This document shows positions 17,815 to 26,196 of a stretch of DNA of 64,000 nucleotides, one piece after another. Position 1 is the stretch's first letter. Every line of letters starts with the position of its first letter. The DNA is from Spirochaetota bacterium. GTDB taxonomy: Bacteria; Spirochaetota; Spirochaetia; Treponematales; Treponemataceae. The notes under the pieces were generated by a model. The model worked only from the letters and a program-made list of their open reading frames with translations, was not told the origin of the DNA and searched no databases. A program made the position numbers and the translations under genes. The stretch is taken from the NCBI GenBank assembly GCA_023398165.1, contig JAEWSQ010000015.1, forward strand, positions 1-64,000, read 5' to 3'.

Positions 17815-18936
17815 TTATTTAGCAGGTTCTACCAGTGCTAATGTGGGGAAACCGTCAATCTGGAGCGTTTTGTTTACAATATAGTACTCATAAGTGCTGT
17901 AGGTGTTGGATTCCTTGGTCACATCTGAACCGTCGAGCGTGTAAACTGTTTTTTTGCAGTTGAGTGTCAGGTAGCCTGTTCCGCTGCCTGTAGCCATACC
18001 TGTCTCAACGAGCTTATAAACGACATCCTGAACCTGGGGTTCAGTATATTTTGCTGTACTTGTATACGTCAGGGTGTATGTTCCGTCTTCTCCAACAGTC
18101 AGGCTGTAATCACGTTTTGTTGAGTATGTTGTTGTTACAGTTGCAGCTGTTTTTGTACACAGAGAAAGGTTACCGTTGTATGTTGCAGTTGTATGTGTGT
18201 AACCTGTCAGAACCTGTACATAGTTGTAGTTAACCCACTGGGTTGAGTATACAGGATTAATTACAGTGTAATATGGAATACTGAATCCTGAGTTGTATGA
18301 GAGACCCGATGTATTGTTAATGAAGTATGTTGCTGTTGTAGTTAACGACTGAGGTGTAGTACTTACCGTTACGCCGATATTTGAATCGTATTCATGGAAG
18401 TAATCTGAGTCAGAAGAAACGGTATAGGTAGTTGTTCTTTTTTCAATGTATGAACCGTCGGGATTCTGTACAACAGTTACTTTTACATTGCGTGTTGTTG
18501 TTTTAACGGCTGCAGTCCAAGCTGTATCTCCAGCGGTCTGTAATGAACCTGTGGATACTGCTGCTATTGCAGCACGTGCTGCTACAGTTGTAACAATTTT
18601 TGTTTCTTCTGTGTAAGAGTAATCATCAGAAACAGTGCGGGTGAATGTAATTTTATTTGAAATAGGATCATTGTAGGTTCTGTATGTAACGTCATTTACA
18701 TAACCGTTATAGTCCTGTGTAGAATCTTCATATTCGGAGTTAGCAATTGTTCTTTCCATAGTGTAGGTACCGGAATAAGAATTTGCATACTCCACAACGC
18801 TTGATGGTTCTGTTGTAGAACTTCCTGTCCATTCGCCGATGACATCTTTTGGCGTGTTAAAATCGTTTACTCCGCCGCAGCTTGTCAAAAGCAGTAATCC
18901 AGCGATAACGAATACAACGATAGAGGTTTTTTTCAT
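17815..18936 (-). CDS. Thr/Tyr-rich lipoprotein of unknown function
   Basis: A 373-residue protein with a lipoprotein signal (VVFVIAGLLLLTSC) and an early GEWTGSSTTEP segment, as in lipocalin-like or META-type outer-surface proteins. The mature part is unusually rich in Thr, Tyr, Ser and Val with many TTT and TYT runs, suggesting a beta-rich exported protein. I recognise no family. It is a single-gene unit bounded by its own terminator and a promoter region with dyads. It could be a surface antigen. Confidence 0.7.
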   Translation of the reverse strand: MKKTSIVVFVIAGLLLLTSCGGVNDFNTPKDVIGEWTGSSTTEPSSVVEYANSYSGTYTMERTIANSEYEDSTQDYNGYVNDVTYRTYNDPISNKITFTRTVSDDYSYTEETKIVTTVAARAAIAAVSTGSLQTAGDTAWTAAVKTTTRNVKVTVVQNPDGSYIEKRTTTYTVSSDSDYFHEYDSNIGVTVSTTPQSLTTTATYFINNTSGLSYNSGFSIPYYTVINPVYSTQWVNYNYVQVLTGYTHTTATYNGNLSLCTKTAATVTTTYSTKRDYSLTVGEDGTYTLTYTSTAKYTEPQVQDVVYKLVETGMATGSGTGYLTLNCKKTVYTLDGSDVTKESNTYSTYEYYIVNKTLQIDGFPTLALVEPAK

Positions 18937-18960
18937 AAAACCCTCCTTTTAGTAATATTT

Positions 18961-18997
18961 GTTTATAGTACATAAACAAAATGTCACATTTGCGACA
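18961..18997 (-). promoter_or_regulatory. Dyads upstream of the lipoprotein gene
   Basis: GTTTAT/ATAAAC (18961-18977, 5-bp spacer) and TGTCACATTTGCGACA (18982-18997) lie within 65 bases of the lipoprotein start. The second has TGTC/GACA ends and resembles a Crp/Fnr-type site only loosely. A regulated promoter is plausible. Confidence 0.35.
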
Positions 18998-19072
18998 TAA
19001 TAGAAATATTAGAGAAATAATAGAATTTGGTCAATAAAAAATGAAAATTATCTTAATGATGATGTGTAAATT

Positions 19073-20749
19073 TTACTTTGAAAAATTATCTTCCACGATA
19101 TGTTTAGCCTTATCAAGTGCATGTTCTATACGGGCAAATATAAATTCTTCTCCGATTTCTTGTGCAAAACCCGATTTGTGAAGAAGCACATAGGGCTGGG
19201 TATGTATACCCGAAATAATAAGTTTCACGTTTCTTTTTGAACACATATGGTATACCTGCCGGAGGGTATTTATACCTCCTGCATCAAGGTAAATCATTCT
19301 TCTCATTCTTAGAATAAGAACTTTAAAATCGGCACCGGAACGTTCTACGGCCTGTTCAAATTTCTGGGCTGTTCCAAAAAAGAGCGGCCCGTCAATTTCA
19401 TACACAAGTACGCCTTCCGGTATATCTAGAGGTTCTTCTTCAATATCGGATTTCACAGGATGTTTTTCTCCATCCTGTGTATTTGAGTTTCTGCTCTGTT
19501 CATGAATTTCTGACAGCTCAATCATTTTTTTTATAAACAGGAATGCGGCAAGCATTAATCCGATGCCGATCGCTACTGTCAGATCCACGAAGACAGTGAT
19601 TAAAAATGTTGCGAACAGAACTATCATGTCGGATTTCTGGCCTTTGCAAACCTCTTTAATCTCAGAAAAACCTGCCATATTCCAGGAAACTGATACAAGT
19701 ACCGCTGCAAGAGCCGGCATAGGAATATATACTGCAAACCGCCCTAAAAACAGCATGATAAGAAGCAGCGTTATAGAGTGAATAACACCTGCTACCGGCG
19801 TCCTTCCCCCGTTCTTAATATTTGTCGCTGTGCGGGCAATTGCACCTGTTGCAGGAAGTCCTCCAAAAAGGGGCGATGCTATGTTTGCAAGACCCTGGGC
19901 GATGAGTTCTGTATTGGAATCATGCTTTTTACCGATCATACCGTCAGCAACAACCGCACTCAATAAGGATTCGACCGCTGCAAGAACTGTTATAGAAACT
20001 GCTGTCGGGAAAAGCCTGGTAATAATACTGAATGAAAACACCGGAAGCTGGGGAGCCGGGAAACTGGAAGGAATTTCGCCGAATCTTGTGCCTATTGTAT
20101 CAACGGGTATTTTAAATACAGCACACAGGACTGTTGAAAGTAGAATTACAATGAGTGATCCTGGAATTCTTTTCGTAACGCGGGGCCATAAGAAAATTAG
20201 AGAGAGAGAAATTACTGCGGTACCAAGAGCCCAAAAGTTTATGGTGGAAAAAGTCCGTGCATACACTTCAATTTTTTGTATAAACTCGCCGGGCATTTTA
20301 CCGGTAGTCAGTCCGAAAAAATCGCCTATCTGTGTAGTAAAGATTGTAACTGCAATACCTGCTGTAAAACCGGTGACAATGGTATGAGGAATGAATGAAA
20401 TGAGACCGCCCATTTTGAAGACGCCAAGCAGAATTAACATAATTCCGGCCATTAATGTGGCTGTTATAAGGCCGGAAAATCCGAACTGTTCAATGACACT
20501 GTAAATTATTACAACAAAGGCGCCGGTCGGTCCGCCTATCTGTACTGCAGATCCTCCGAATACAGAAATAATAAATCCTGCAATAACTGCAGTAAAAATA
20601 CCCCGTTCAGGACTTGCACCGCTTGCTATGGCAAAGGCTATTGAAAGTGGCAGCGCGACAATTCCGACAATAACACCGGCTGTCAGATCAGAAACAAATT
20701 TCTTCCCGGTATAACCTTTAAGTGATTTAATAATTTCGGGTTTGAACAT
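19073..20749 (-). CDS. SulP-family anion transporter with STAS domain
   Basis: A 559-codon SulP-type permease. Residues 15-400 form the membrane part, with the SulP hallmark near the start (GIVALPLSIAFAIASGASPERGI) and IGGPTGAFVVIIY. A charged linker follows, and residues about 437-545 are a STAS domain. Such proteins carry sulfate, bicarbonate or carboxylates. The STAS loop reads YLDAGGINTL, with Gly where phosphorylatable STAS proteins have Ser. The ATG at 20747-20749 is preferred over the TTG just upstream because GGAG lies 9 bases before it. Confidence 0.9.
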   Translation of the reverse strand: MFKPEIIKSLKGYTGKKFVSDLTAGVIVGIVALPLSIAFAIASGASPERGIFTAVIAGFIISVFGGSAVQIGGPTGAFVVIIYSVIEQFGFSGLITATLMAGIMLILLGVFKMGGLISFIPHTIVTGFTAGIAVTIFTTQIGDFFGLTTGKMPGEFIQKIEVYARTFSTINFWALGTAVISLSLIFLWPRVTKRIPGSLIVILLSTVLCAVFKIPVDTIGTRFGEIPSSFPAPQLPVFSFSIITRLFPTAVSITVLAAVESLLSAVVADGMIGKKHDSNTELIAQGLANIASPLFGGLPATGAIARTATNIKNGGRTPVAGVIHSITLLLIMLFLGRFAVYIPMPALAAVLVSVSWNMAGFSEIKEVCKGQKSDMIVLFATFLITVFVDLTVAIGIGLMLAAFLFIKKMIELSEIHEQSRNSNTQDGEKHPVKSDIEEEPLDIPEGVLVYEIDGPLFFGTAQKFEQAVERSGADFKVLILRMRRMIYLDAGGINTLRQVYHMCSKRNVKLIISGIHTQPYVLLHKSGFAQEIGEEFIFARIEHALDKAKHIVEDNFSK

Positions 20750-20947
20750 CAAAGATACTCCATTGGCCGCAGTTTACTTTGCAAATAATGGTAGTTTATG
20801 TACTATATCGCGGTCGTTAACTTATGTATGAAGATTACGTCTTTTATGACCTTTAGTCAATATATAGGAAAACCGGTTTTCCATCTTTACTTTACCGGAA
20901 AAAATGGGTAAAATCAGGGTAATTCAATAAGTGTAATGGAAGTCTCA

Positions 20948-21286
20948 ATGAAAATTCAAGTTTTCGGCAAAGCCAAGTGTTTTGACACAAAGAAAGCTCT
21001 GCGTTATTTTGCAGAACGCTCAATACCGGTACAGTCTGTGGATATTCTCGAAAAAGGATTAAGCCGCGGTGAATTTGATTCAGTAGTGAAATCTCTCGGC
21101 GGTATTCAGAATTTGATTGACCGCAGAGGAAAAGACTATGTCTCTATAGCCTACCTGGCAGAAGAGGATATTGCCCAAAAAGTCTTTGAAAACCAGAACC
21201 TTCTCATGACGCCTGTTGTCAGAAACGGACAGCAGGCGACTGCAGGATTTAAACCCGATATTTGGAAAACCTGGGAAAAAGAATAA
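20948..21286 (+). CDS. ArsC-family thioredoxin-fold protein
   Basis: A 112-residue protein starting MKIQVFGKAKCFDTKKALRYF with a single N-terminal Cys, as in the ArsC/YffB branch (not the CXXC of Spx). GIQNLIDRRGKDY and LLMTPVVRNG are the family's later motifs. Family members include arsenate reductase and poorly understood homologues, so arsenate activity is not assured. The ATG at 20948 is chosen because GGAAG precedes it at a normal distance; an in-frame ATG lies at 20936. It converges on a MerR gene. Confidence 0.75.
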   Translation: MKIQVFGKAKCFDTKKALRYFAERSIPVQSVDILEKGLSRGEFDSVVKSLGGIQNLIDRRGKDYVSIAYLAEEDIAQKVFENQNLLMTPVVRNGQQATAGFKPDIWKTWEKE

Positions 21287-21290
21287 ACTA

Positions 21291-21329
21291 CAATGAAGAT
21301 TAACCTTCACTAACGTTTAATCTTCATTG
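21291..21329. terminator. Convergent 13-bp hairpin
   Basis: CAATGAAGATTAA (21291-21303) and TTAATCTTCATTG (21317-21329) are exact inverted repeats with a 13-nt loop. They lie between the convergent ArsC-like and MerR genes; the right arm includes the MerR stop codon. It may be a bidirectional terminator; no U-run follows. Confidence 0.5.
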
Positions 21330-21706
21330 CAGAGGTGAAAAATTCCGATTTCGCGGTAATGTTCAATTTTATAATTCACCGTACTCAGACTTTTTTCCAG
21401 TATTTCCTTTTGGTGCAGTATATATTCCCGGTGCTCCTCGAGAAGTACTTTTCGTTCCTCGTTTGTTTTACTGCCGTTCAGGCATAGGTGCATAAATTTC
21501 TTTATCTTCTCAATAGGCATACCCGAGTTTTTCAGACAGCATATGAGGCCGAGCCACTCGATATCATTTTGAGAGAATTTACGTATACCGCTTTGTGTCC
21601 GTGTAAGCTGCGGGAGCAGCCCCTCTTTATCGTAGTAGCGGATGGTGTGTTCAGTAAGACCTGTTTTTTCACCTGCCTGTTTTATTGTAAGCCAGGATGG
21701 TTCCAT
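21317..21706 (-). CDS. MerR-family regulator (AdhR/NmlR-like)
   Basis: A 129-residue protein with an N-terminal MerR DNA-binding domain (LTIKQAGEKTGLTEHTIRYYDKEGLL, then SGIRKFSQNDIEWL) and a C-terminal coiled coil (HREYILHQKEILEKSLSTVNYK). The effector part is short and resembles the AdhR/NmlR group, which responds to aldehydes or other electrophiles. The gene is divergent from an alcohol dehydrogenase whose promoter carries a classic MerR-type dyad. This makes it the likely activator. Confidence 0.85.
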   Translation of the reverse strand: MEPSWLTIKQAGEKTGLTEHTIRYYDKEGLLPQLTRTQSGIRKFSQNDIEWLGLICCLKNSGMPIEKIKKFMHLCLNGSKTNEERKVLLEEHREYILHQKEILEKSLSTVNYKIEHYREIGIFHLCNED

Positions 21707-21773
21707 AATACCCCGTAAACTGTATAAGTTATAAAACCATAGACTATAGAAAATATCAGTATTTGTAAAGGGG

Positions 21774-21804
21774 TTGACTTAGAGCAAACTCTAAGATGTA
21801 CTAT
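21774..21804 (+). promoter_or_regulatory. MerR-type promoter of the alcohol dehydrogenase
   Basis: TTGACT (21774-21779) and TACTAT (21799-21804) are separated by 19 bp, the extended spacing typical of MerR-activated promoters. A dyad CTTAGAG-CAAA-CTCTAAG (21778-21795) fills the spacer. It closely matches the CTTAGAGT..ACTCTAAG operators of AdhR/NmlR-type regulators. The MerR gene starts 68 bases away on the other strand. Confidence 0.85.
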
Positions 21805-21832
21805 CTAGATATAATTAGTATACAGGAGGAAT

Positions 21833-21977
21833 GATAAAGAGCGTCTGAAAAAGCGCTGCTCTTTATCATCTCAAGTTTGCGTTGCAAACTTTGGTATTAT
21901 ATAGTACTTTCTCTCTACGATGCGAAAGTACTTAAAAAAGACAATTCGAAAACTCAAGTTTTCTCTTTGTCTTTTTT
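21833..21977 (+). other. Four-hairpin 5' leader of the alcohol dehydrogenase mRNA
   Basis: Four inverted repeats follow each other between the promoter and the ATG: GATAAAGAGC/GCTCTTTATC (21833-21867), AAGTTTGC/GCAAACTT (21873-21891), AGTACTTTC/GAAAGTACT (21903-21932) and AAAAAAGACAA/TTGTCTTTTTT (21934-21977), the last with an inner GAAAAC/GTTTTC stem. AGGAGG at 21824-21829 precedes a tiny frame starting at 21831 (MIKSV, stop). The last hairpin ends in a T-run and could be a terminator, so attenuation is possible. Confidence 0.6.
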
Positions 21978-21989
21978 ATAGGAGTCAGT

Positions 21990-23159
21990 ATGAATAATTT
22001 TGATTTTTACAGCCCGACGTATTTTGCATTCGGAAAAGATAGGGAAAATGAAACCGGGAAACTCATAAAAAAATTCGGCGGAACAAAGGTTTTAGTTCAT
22101 TTTGGTGGAAAATCCGCGGAATCCTCAGGGCTCTTAAGCCGTGTCCGCTCTTCTCTAAAAAGTGAAGGATTATCTTTTATTGAGTTCGGAGGTGTAAAGC
22201 CGAATCCGAGGAGCGGTTTAGTATATGAAGGCATTGAGCTATGCAGAAAAGAGAAGATAGATTTTATTCTTGCTGCGGGAGGCGGCTCTGTAATTGATTC
22301 AGCAAAGGCAATTGCAGCAGGTGTTCCCTACAGCGGCGATTTTTGGGATTTTTACTCAAAGGGAATGACTGTTGAACAATGCATACCGGTGGGAACAATA
22401 TTAACCATAGCGGCTGCAGGAAGTGAAGGCTCCGGAGACACTGTAATAACCCATGAAAACGGCATGTACAAAAGAGGCGCTCACGGCGATTGTCTGCGTC
22501 CCAAATTTTCCATCCTGAACCCTGAACTTACAACGACACTGCCCCAGTATCAGAGCGCATGCGGTGCTTCAGATATTATGGCTCATGTTTTTGAACGCTA
22601 TTTCACTAATACAGCAGAAGTTGAAGCAACCGACCGTTTATGCGAGGCTGTACTTTTAACGATCGTTAATGAAGTTCCTAAAATCATTAGCAATCCTTCA
22701 GATTATGGTGCCAGGGCAAATATAATGTGGGCGGGAATGGTAGCCCACAATAATCTTGTCGGTGTAGGACGTGATCAGGATTGGAACAGTCACGGAATAG
22801 AACATGAACTTTCCGCCTTATACGATGTGGCTCATGGAGCGGGACTTGCGGTAATTTTTCCGGCATGGATGAAATTTGTATACACGCACAACGTAATGCG
22901 GTTTGCCCAGATTGCTTTCCGCCTCTGGGGCTGTCAGATGGATTTTCAAAACCCGGAAAAAACCGCGCTCGAAGGGATTGCCTCATATGAGCGCTTTCTT
23001 AAATCAATCGGAATGCCCTTGCGTTTCAGTGAAATTGGCGCAAAAGAAAAGGACATCCCGCTGCTCGTCCAGAAATTCGGCATAGGAGATGGAAAGACAG
23101 GCGGTTTTGTCCAGCTCGACAAAAAAGCGGTGGAAGCTATTTACCGTCTTGCTTTGTAG
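21990..23159 (+). CDS. Iron-containing NAD(P)H-dependent alcohol dehydrogenase
   Basis: A 389-residue group III alcohol dehydrogenase of the butanol dehydrogenase type. It starts NNFDFYSPTYFAFGKD, has the nucleotide loop AAGGGSVIDSAKAIA, and metal-binding positions in GASDIMAHVFERYF (Asp and His), HGIEHELSALYDVAHGAGLAV (two His). Such enzymes reduce aldehydes to alcohols. The MerR-type promoter suggests induction by aldehydes. GGAG lies 8 bases before the ATG. Its end overlaps the convergent 23137-23616 gene by 23 bases. Confidence 0.95.
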   Translation: MNNFDFYSPTYFAFGKDRENETGKLIKKFGGTKVLVHFGGKSAESSGLLSRVRSSLKSEGLSFIEFGGVKPNPRSGLVYEGIELCRKEKIDFILAAGGGSVIDSAKAIAAGVPYSGDFWDFYSKGMTVEQCIPVGTILTIAAAGSEGSGDTVITHENGMYKRGAHGDCLRPKFSILNPELTTTLPQYQSACGASDIMAHVFERYFTNTAEVEATDRLCEAVLLTIVNEVPKIISNPSDYGARANIMWAGMVAHNNLVGVGRDQDWNSHGIEHELSALYDVAHGAGLAVIFPAWMKFVYTHNVMRFAQIAFRLWGCQMDFQNPEKTALEGIASYERFLKSIGMPLRFSEIGAKEKDIPLLVQKFGIGDGKTGGFVQLDKKAVEAIYRLAL

Positions 23160-23616
23160 GACCGGGAAACGCTTTTATGAATGCATAAAAAGCCCTTGCC
23201 TCGTCCGTCTGCTCGATAGGCAGCTCGTCATACAGTTCAGCGACATCGGGTAAAACGGCGGGGACGGTTACCTTTATAGGTTTTTCAGTTTCAGTATTAC
23301 TAATTTTAACCACACCGCTTTTATATGTTTTAATGGAAATAATAGAGTCTTTACAAAGATCGATGCTGTCTCCTATAAGATCCCCGCTTTTATTAAACTG
23401 GGCAAGGCTCAGCTCTTTTCGTTCTGTGTTAAACCCGATTATAAAATTGCTTGCGGTGCTTTTAATAAACAAACCCCGCAGTAAGAAAGCATACACAACA
23501 GTAAAATTTTTTTCACCGGGAAAGGCTTTTTTTGCAGTCTCTTTTACCAGTTTTTTGCTTGCTTCCTGTTTTTCTTTTGTTATTTCAAGAATTTTCATGC
23601 TGATATTGTATTCCAT
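23137..23616 (-). CDS. Hypothetical protein
   Basis: A 159-residue protein with no motif I recognise. An alternative in-frame ATG lies at 23598, giving MKILEITKEKQ. The first third is Lys/Glu-rich; the middle is alternating hydrophobic (FTVVYAFLLRGLFIKS) and may be a beta-sheet domain. It overlaps the end of the alcohol dehydrogenase gene and sits 9 nt downstream of the QueG-like gene, so it is likely read with the latter. Confidence 0.6.
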   Translation of the reverse strand: MEYNISMKILEITKEKQEASKKLVKETAKKAFPGEKNFTVVYAFLLRGLFIKSTASNFIIGFNTERKELSLAQFNKSGDLIGDSIDLCKDSIISIKTYKSGVVKISNTETEKPIKVTVPAVLPDVAELYDELPIEQTDEARAFYAFIKAFPGPTKQDGK

Positions 23617-23625
23617 CCCTCATAT

Positions 23626-24369
23626 TTAATCTACGCTGTGTCTTTTTCCCGCAGGGCATACGCTCATGCAGACTCCGCATACAGCGCCTCTTCCAATGTG
23701 CTGGAATTCATTTTTCATGAAACTGCTGCATTTTTCAGGATCGAGCAGGTGCTCCCTCCTGGCTGAGGTGCTGTCTCTTCCGAACAATGCATGGGCAGGA
23801 CATGAATCAATGCAGACACGGCATGAAGTACAGTGTTCCGACAGACCGTGGTTATACTCAGTATTCTTTGAAGGAGCAGGGGATTCTGCAAGAGAAACAG
23901 GAATAAAATTAGTGAACACAGTCCCGAGTCTGACTCTGGGGCCGTATGTGTTTTCCAGAAACAAACAGTTTCTGCCTATTTTTCCCATTCCGGCGAGGAC
24001 TGCCGCCTGTTTATGGGAAAATTTAGCGCTAAAGGGTTTTTCAGTCGAAGGGATCGATTGCGATGCGGGAATCGGGAAAAAAGAGTATCCTTCCTTCTGC
24101 AGATAAAACCCGAGGGCAAGCTGCAGCTGGTCTATAAAATAATTGAGTGTTCTATAATGGTGAAAATAACTCATGGTAGGTGCATCGGTTATTTCATCAA
24201 CAACAGCGTCGGAAACCTGTACTGCTAAAGAAATTGCGGTAGGCAGTCTCCGCAAATATGCATCATCACTGGCACATTTTGAAAAACCGCAGCTGACGGC
24301 TCCCCGTTCGGTTAGGAGATTCTTAATCTCCATCTCCATTTGTTCTTTCGATTTTACGGTACGAATCAT
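23626..24369 (-). CDS. QueG-like 4Fe-4S protein
   Basis: A 247-residue protein resembling the core of epoxyqueuosine reductase paralogues: VLAGMGKIGRNCLFLENTYGPRVRL in the middle, then the iron-sulfur motifs CTSCRVCIDSCPA and CGVCMSVCPAG. True QueG is longer and uses cobalamin, and this one lacks the usual C-terminal part, so it is better called a QueG-like ferredoxin-type reductase. The ATG at 24367-24369 is used because GGAG precedes it; a TTG lies four codons upstream. Divergent from the peroxiredoxin gene. Confidence 0.75.
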   Translation of the reverse strand: MIRTVKSKEQMEMEIKNLLTERGAVSCGFSKCASDDAYLRRLPTAISLAVQVSDAVVDEITDAPTMSYFHHYRTLNYFIDQLQLALGFYLQKEGYSFFPIPASQSIPSTEKPFSAKFSHKQAAVLAGMGKIGRNCLFLENTYGPRVRLGTVFTNFIPVSLAESPAPSKNTEYNHGLSEHCTSCRVCIDSCPAHALFGRDSTSARREHLLDPEKCSSFMKNEFQHIGRGAVCGVCMSVCPAGKRHSVD

Positions 24370-24486
24370 AGCTAACTCCAAACTTTTTATTTACTCTATT
24401 TTCGGAAAATTTACTCAGCCGGTTAAGGTAAAAATTTGTAAAACCCGATATCGGCTGAATCCGGTAAAGGTTTTTGTGATTTGATT

Positions 24487-24529
24487 ACAGTTAGTATAGA
24501 CTAACTGTGTTATAGTGTATCTATACTAA
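24487..24529. promoter_or_regulatory. Overlapping dyads upstream of the peroxiredoxin gene
   Basis: ACAGTTAGT (24487-24495) and ACTAACTGT (24500-24508) are an exact 9-bp inverted repeat with a 4-bp spacer. TTAGTATAG (24491-24499) also pairs with CTATACTAA (24521-24529). A redox-responsive regulator (PerR or Rrf2 type) would be a natural candidate, but the sequence does not match a standard PerR box. Confidence 0.45.
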
Positions 24530-24583
24530 GAACACAGCAAGTGTTCTGCAATGATAATATAAAACTATCAATTGGAGGAACGT

Positions 24584-25258
24584 ATGGAAGAAAGTGTAAA
24601 CAAGATGCCTTTGATCGGCGAACAAGCCCCAAGTTTTAAAGCAGTAACAACGCAGGGTCCTATTACTTTTCCGGATGACTATAAGGGAAAGTGGGTCATT
24701 CTTTTCTCCCACCCGGCGGATTTTACACCGGTGTGCACCACAGAATTTATGACATTTGCTTCAATGGCGGATGAGTTTAAAGCCATGAATACAGAGCTCA
24801 TAGGACTTTCTGTAGATTCTTTGTATGCACATATTGCATGGTTAAGAAAGATTCAGGAACTCGAATGGAAAGGAATGAAAAAAGTAGAGGTTAAATTTCC
24901 TCTTATTGAAGACATTAGAATGGAAGTAGCAAACAAGTTCGGCATGATCCAGCCGGGCCAGTCAAATACACAGGCGGTTCGCGCTGTTTTCGTAATAGAC
25001 CCGACTGCGAAAATACGTACAATTCTCTATTATCCGCTCAGTCTTGGACGTAATTTTGATGAAATTAAGAGAATTATTCAAGCACTGCAAAAGGCTGATT
25101 CCGACAAGTGTGCCACTCCTGCAGACTGGAGACCGGGTGATGATGTTATTATTCCCACCGCCGGCTCATGCGGTACCGCAAAAGAGCGTGTGGAAAGCAA
25201 GGATCCTAATCAGTACTGTTTGGATTGGTTTATGTGCTTCAGGAGAGAGAAGAAGTAG
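24584..25258 (+). CDS. Prx6-type peroxiredoxin
   Basis: A 224-residue protein with the peroxiredoxin active site HPADFTPVCTTEF (peroxidatic Cys near residue 46). The long C-terminal arm (PGDDVIIPTAG, then CLDWFMCFR) is typical of the Prx6/archaeal 1-Cys subfamily. It removes H2O2 and organic peroxides. Additional Cys residues near the C terminus (QYCLDWFMCF) suggest a resolving Cys. The ATG at 24584 follows GGAGG; an upstream TTG is not needed. Confidence 0.95.
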   Translation: MEESVNKMPLIGEQAPSFKAVTTQGPITFPDDYKGKWVILFSHPADFTPVCTTEFMTFASMADEFKAMNTELIGLSVDSLYAHIAWLRKIQELEWKGMKKVEVKFPLIEDIRMEVANKFGMIQPGQSNTQAVRAVFVIDPTAKIRTILYYPLSLGRNFDEIKRIIQALQKADSDKCATPADWRPGDDVIIPTAGSCGTAKERVESKDPNQYCLDWFMCFRREKK

Positions 25259-25397
25259 TATTTTTTTAACTCTTTTCCCTTTCATGTAATTTTTACGGGC
25301 GCATCTAAACGTATTGTAGAGGAAGGTGCGTCTGTTTTTTATTTGCTGATTACTACTAAATACCTGTATCTTTATGAGAAAAGGAGGGCATATACGT

Positions 25398-26171
25398 ATG
25401 CTCATGACAGATTCAGTTATTTATTGTTTTTCTGCAACCGGAAACAGTCTTGCCGCGGCAAGAAGAATCGCTTCCCGATTGGATGCACAGGTGATTCCTC
25501 TAAACAGCAAAACCCCGGTTGAATGCAGTGCTTCCAAAATAGGTTTTGTTTTTCCCGATTATTTTTTTGGAATACCGGTAATCGTTGCAGAATTTTTACG
25601 CACCATCGTTATAACAAGCAAGGATCCGTACCTGTATGCGGTTATAACCTACGGGGCAACCCCAGGCGGCGCTCTAGAACTTGTTCAGTCTATTCTGCAT
25701 AAGCGTTCTTTCAATCTATCTTACGGCAAGCTCATACAAATGGTGGAAAACTACATTCCCTTATATGAGGTTACTCCTGAAAACCCCTCTGAAATTCTAC
25801 ATAAAGCCGATGCTCTGTGTGATGAGGCTGCTTCTGAAGTGCTTTCCGGCCGGCATATGACCATAAAGCCTTCGGTTCCGTTAGTTTCAAAAATTTCATA
25901 TTCTCTGTATCTCAAAAAAACAGGAGCCGGTGATGCTAAATTCCTTGTTGAAGACAGCTGTACGGGCTGCGGAATCTGCGCGTCAGTATGTCCTGTAAAA
26001 AATATCAGTATTGATTCAAAGAGGCCTAGTTTTAATCACCAATGTGTTCACTGTCTTGCCTGTATGCACTGGTGCCCTTCAAAGGCTATTCAATACGGAA
26101 GGACCAGTAAAAAACGTAAACGGTATCATCATCCTGATATTACACTGAAAGATATGACCGTTTCTAATTAG
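25398..26171 (+). CDS. EFR1-type flavodoxin/2[4Fe-4S] ferredoxin fusion
   Basis: A protein of about 257 residues. The N-terminal half is flavodoxin-like (VIYCFSATGNSLAAARRIA, the phosphate loop). The C-terminal part holds two ferredoxin clusters: CTGCGICASVCP and CVHCLACMHWCP. EFR1-family proteins shuttle electrons in anaerobes. The ATG at 25398 follows AGGAGG at a good distance; the in-frame ATG at 25374 has no ribosome site. It lies between a peroxiredoxin and an AlkD-like gene in a redox-stress cluster. Confidence 0.9.
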   Translation: MLMTDSVIYCFSATGNSLAAARRIASRLDAQVIPLNSKTPVECSASKIGFVFPDYFFGIPVIVAEFLRTIVITSKDPYLYAVITYGATPGGALELVQSILHKRSFNLSYGKLIQMVENYIPLYEVTPENPSEILHKADALCDEAASEVLSGRHMTIKPSVPLVSKISYSLYLKKTGAGDAKFLVEDSCTGCGICASVCPVKNISIDSKRPSFNHQCVHCLACMHWCPSKAIQYGRTSKKRKRYHHPDITLKDMTVSN

Positions 26172-26196
26172 TAAAGGTATTTTTTTTGCGGATTAT

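Noticed and set aside
19830..20387. Long plus-strand frame opposite the SulP gene
   Set aside because: It is a shadow of a well-supported SulP coding sequence and has no domain or ribosome site.
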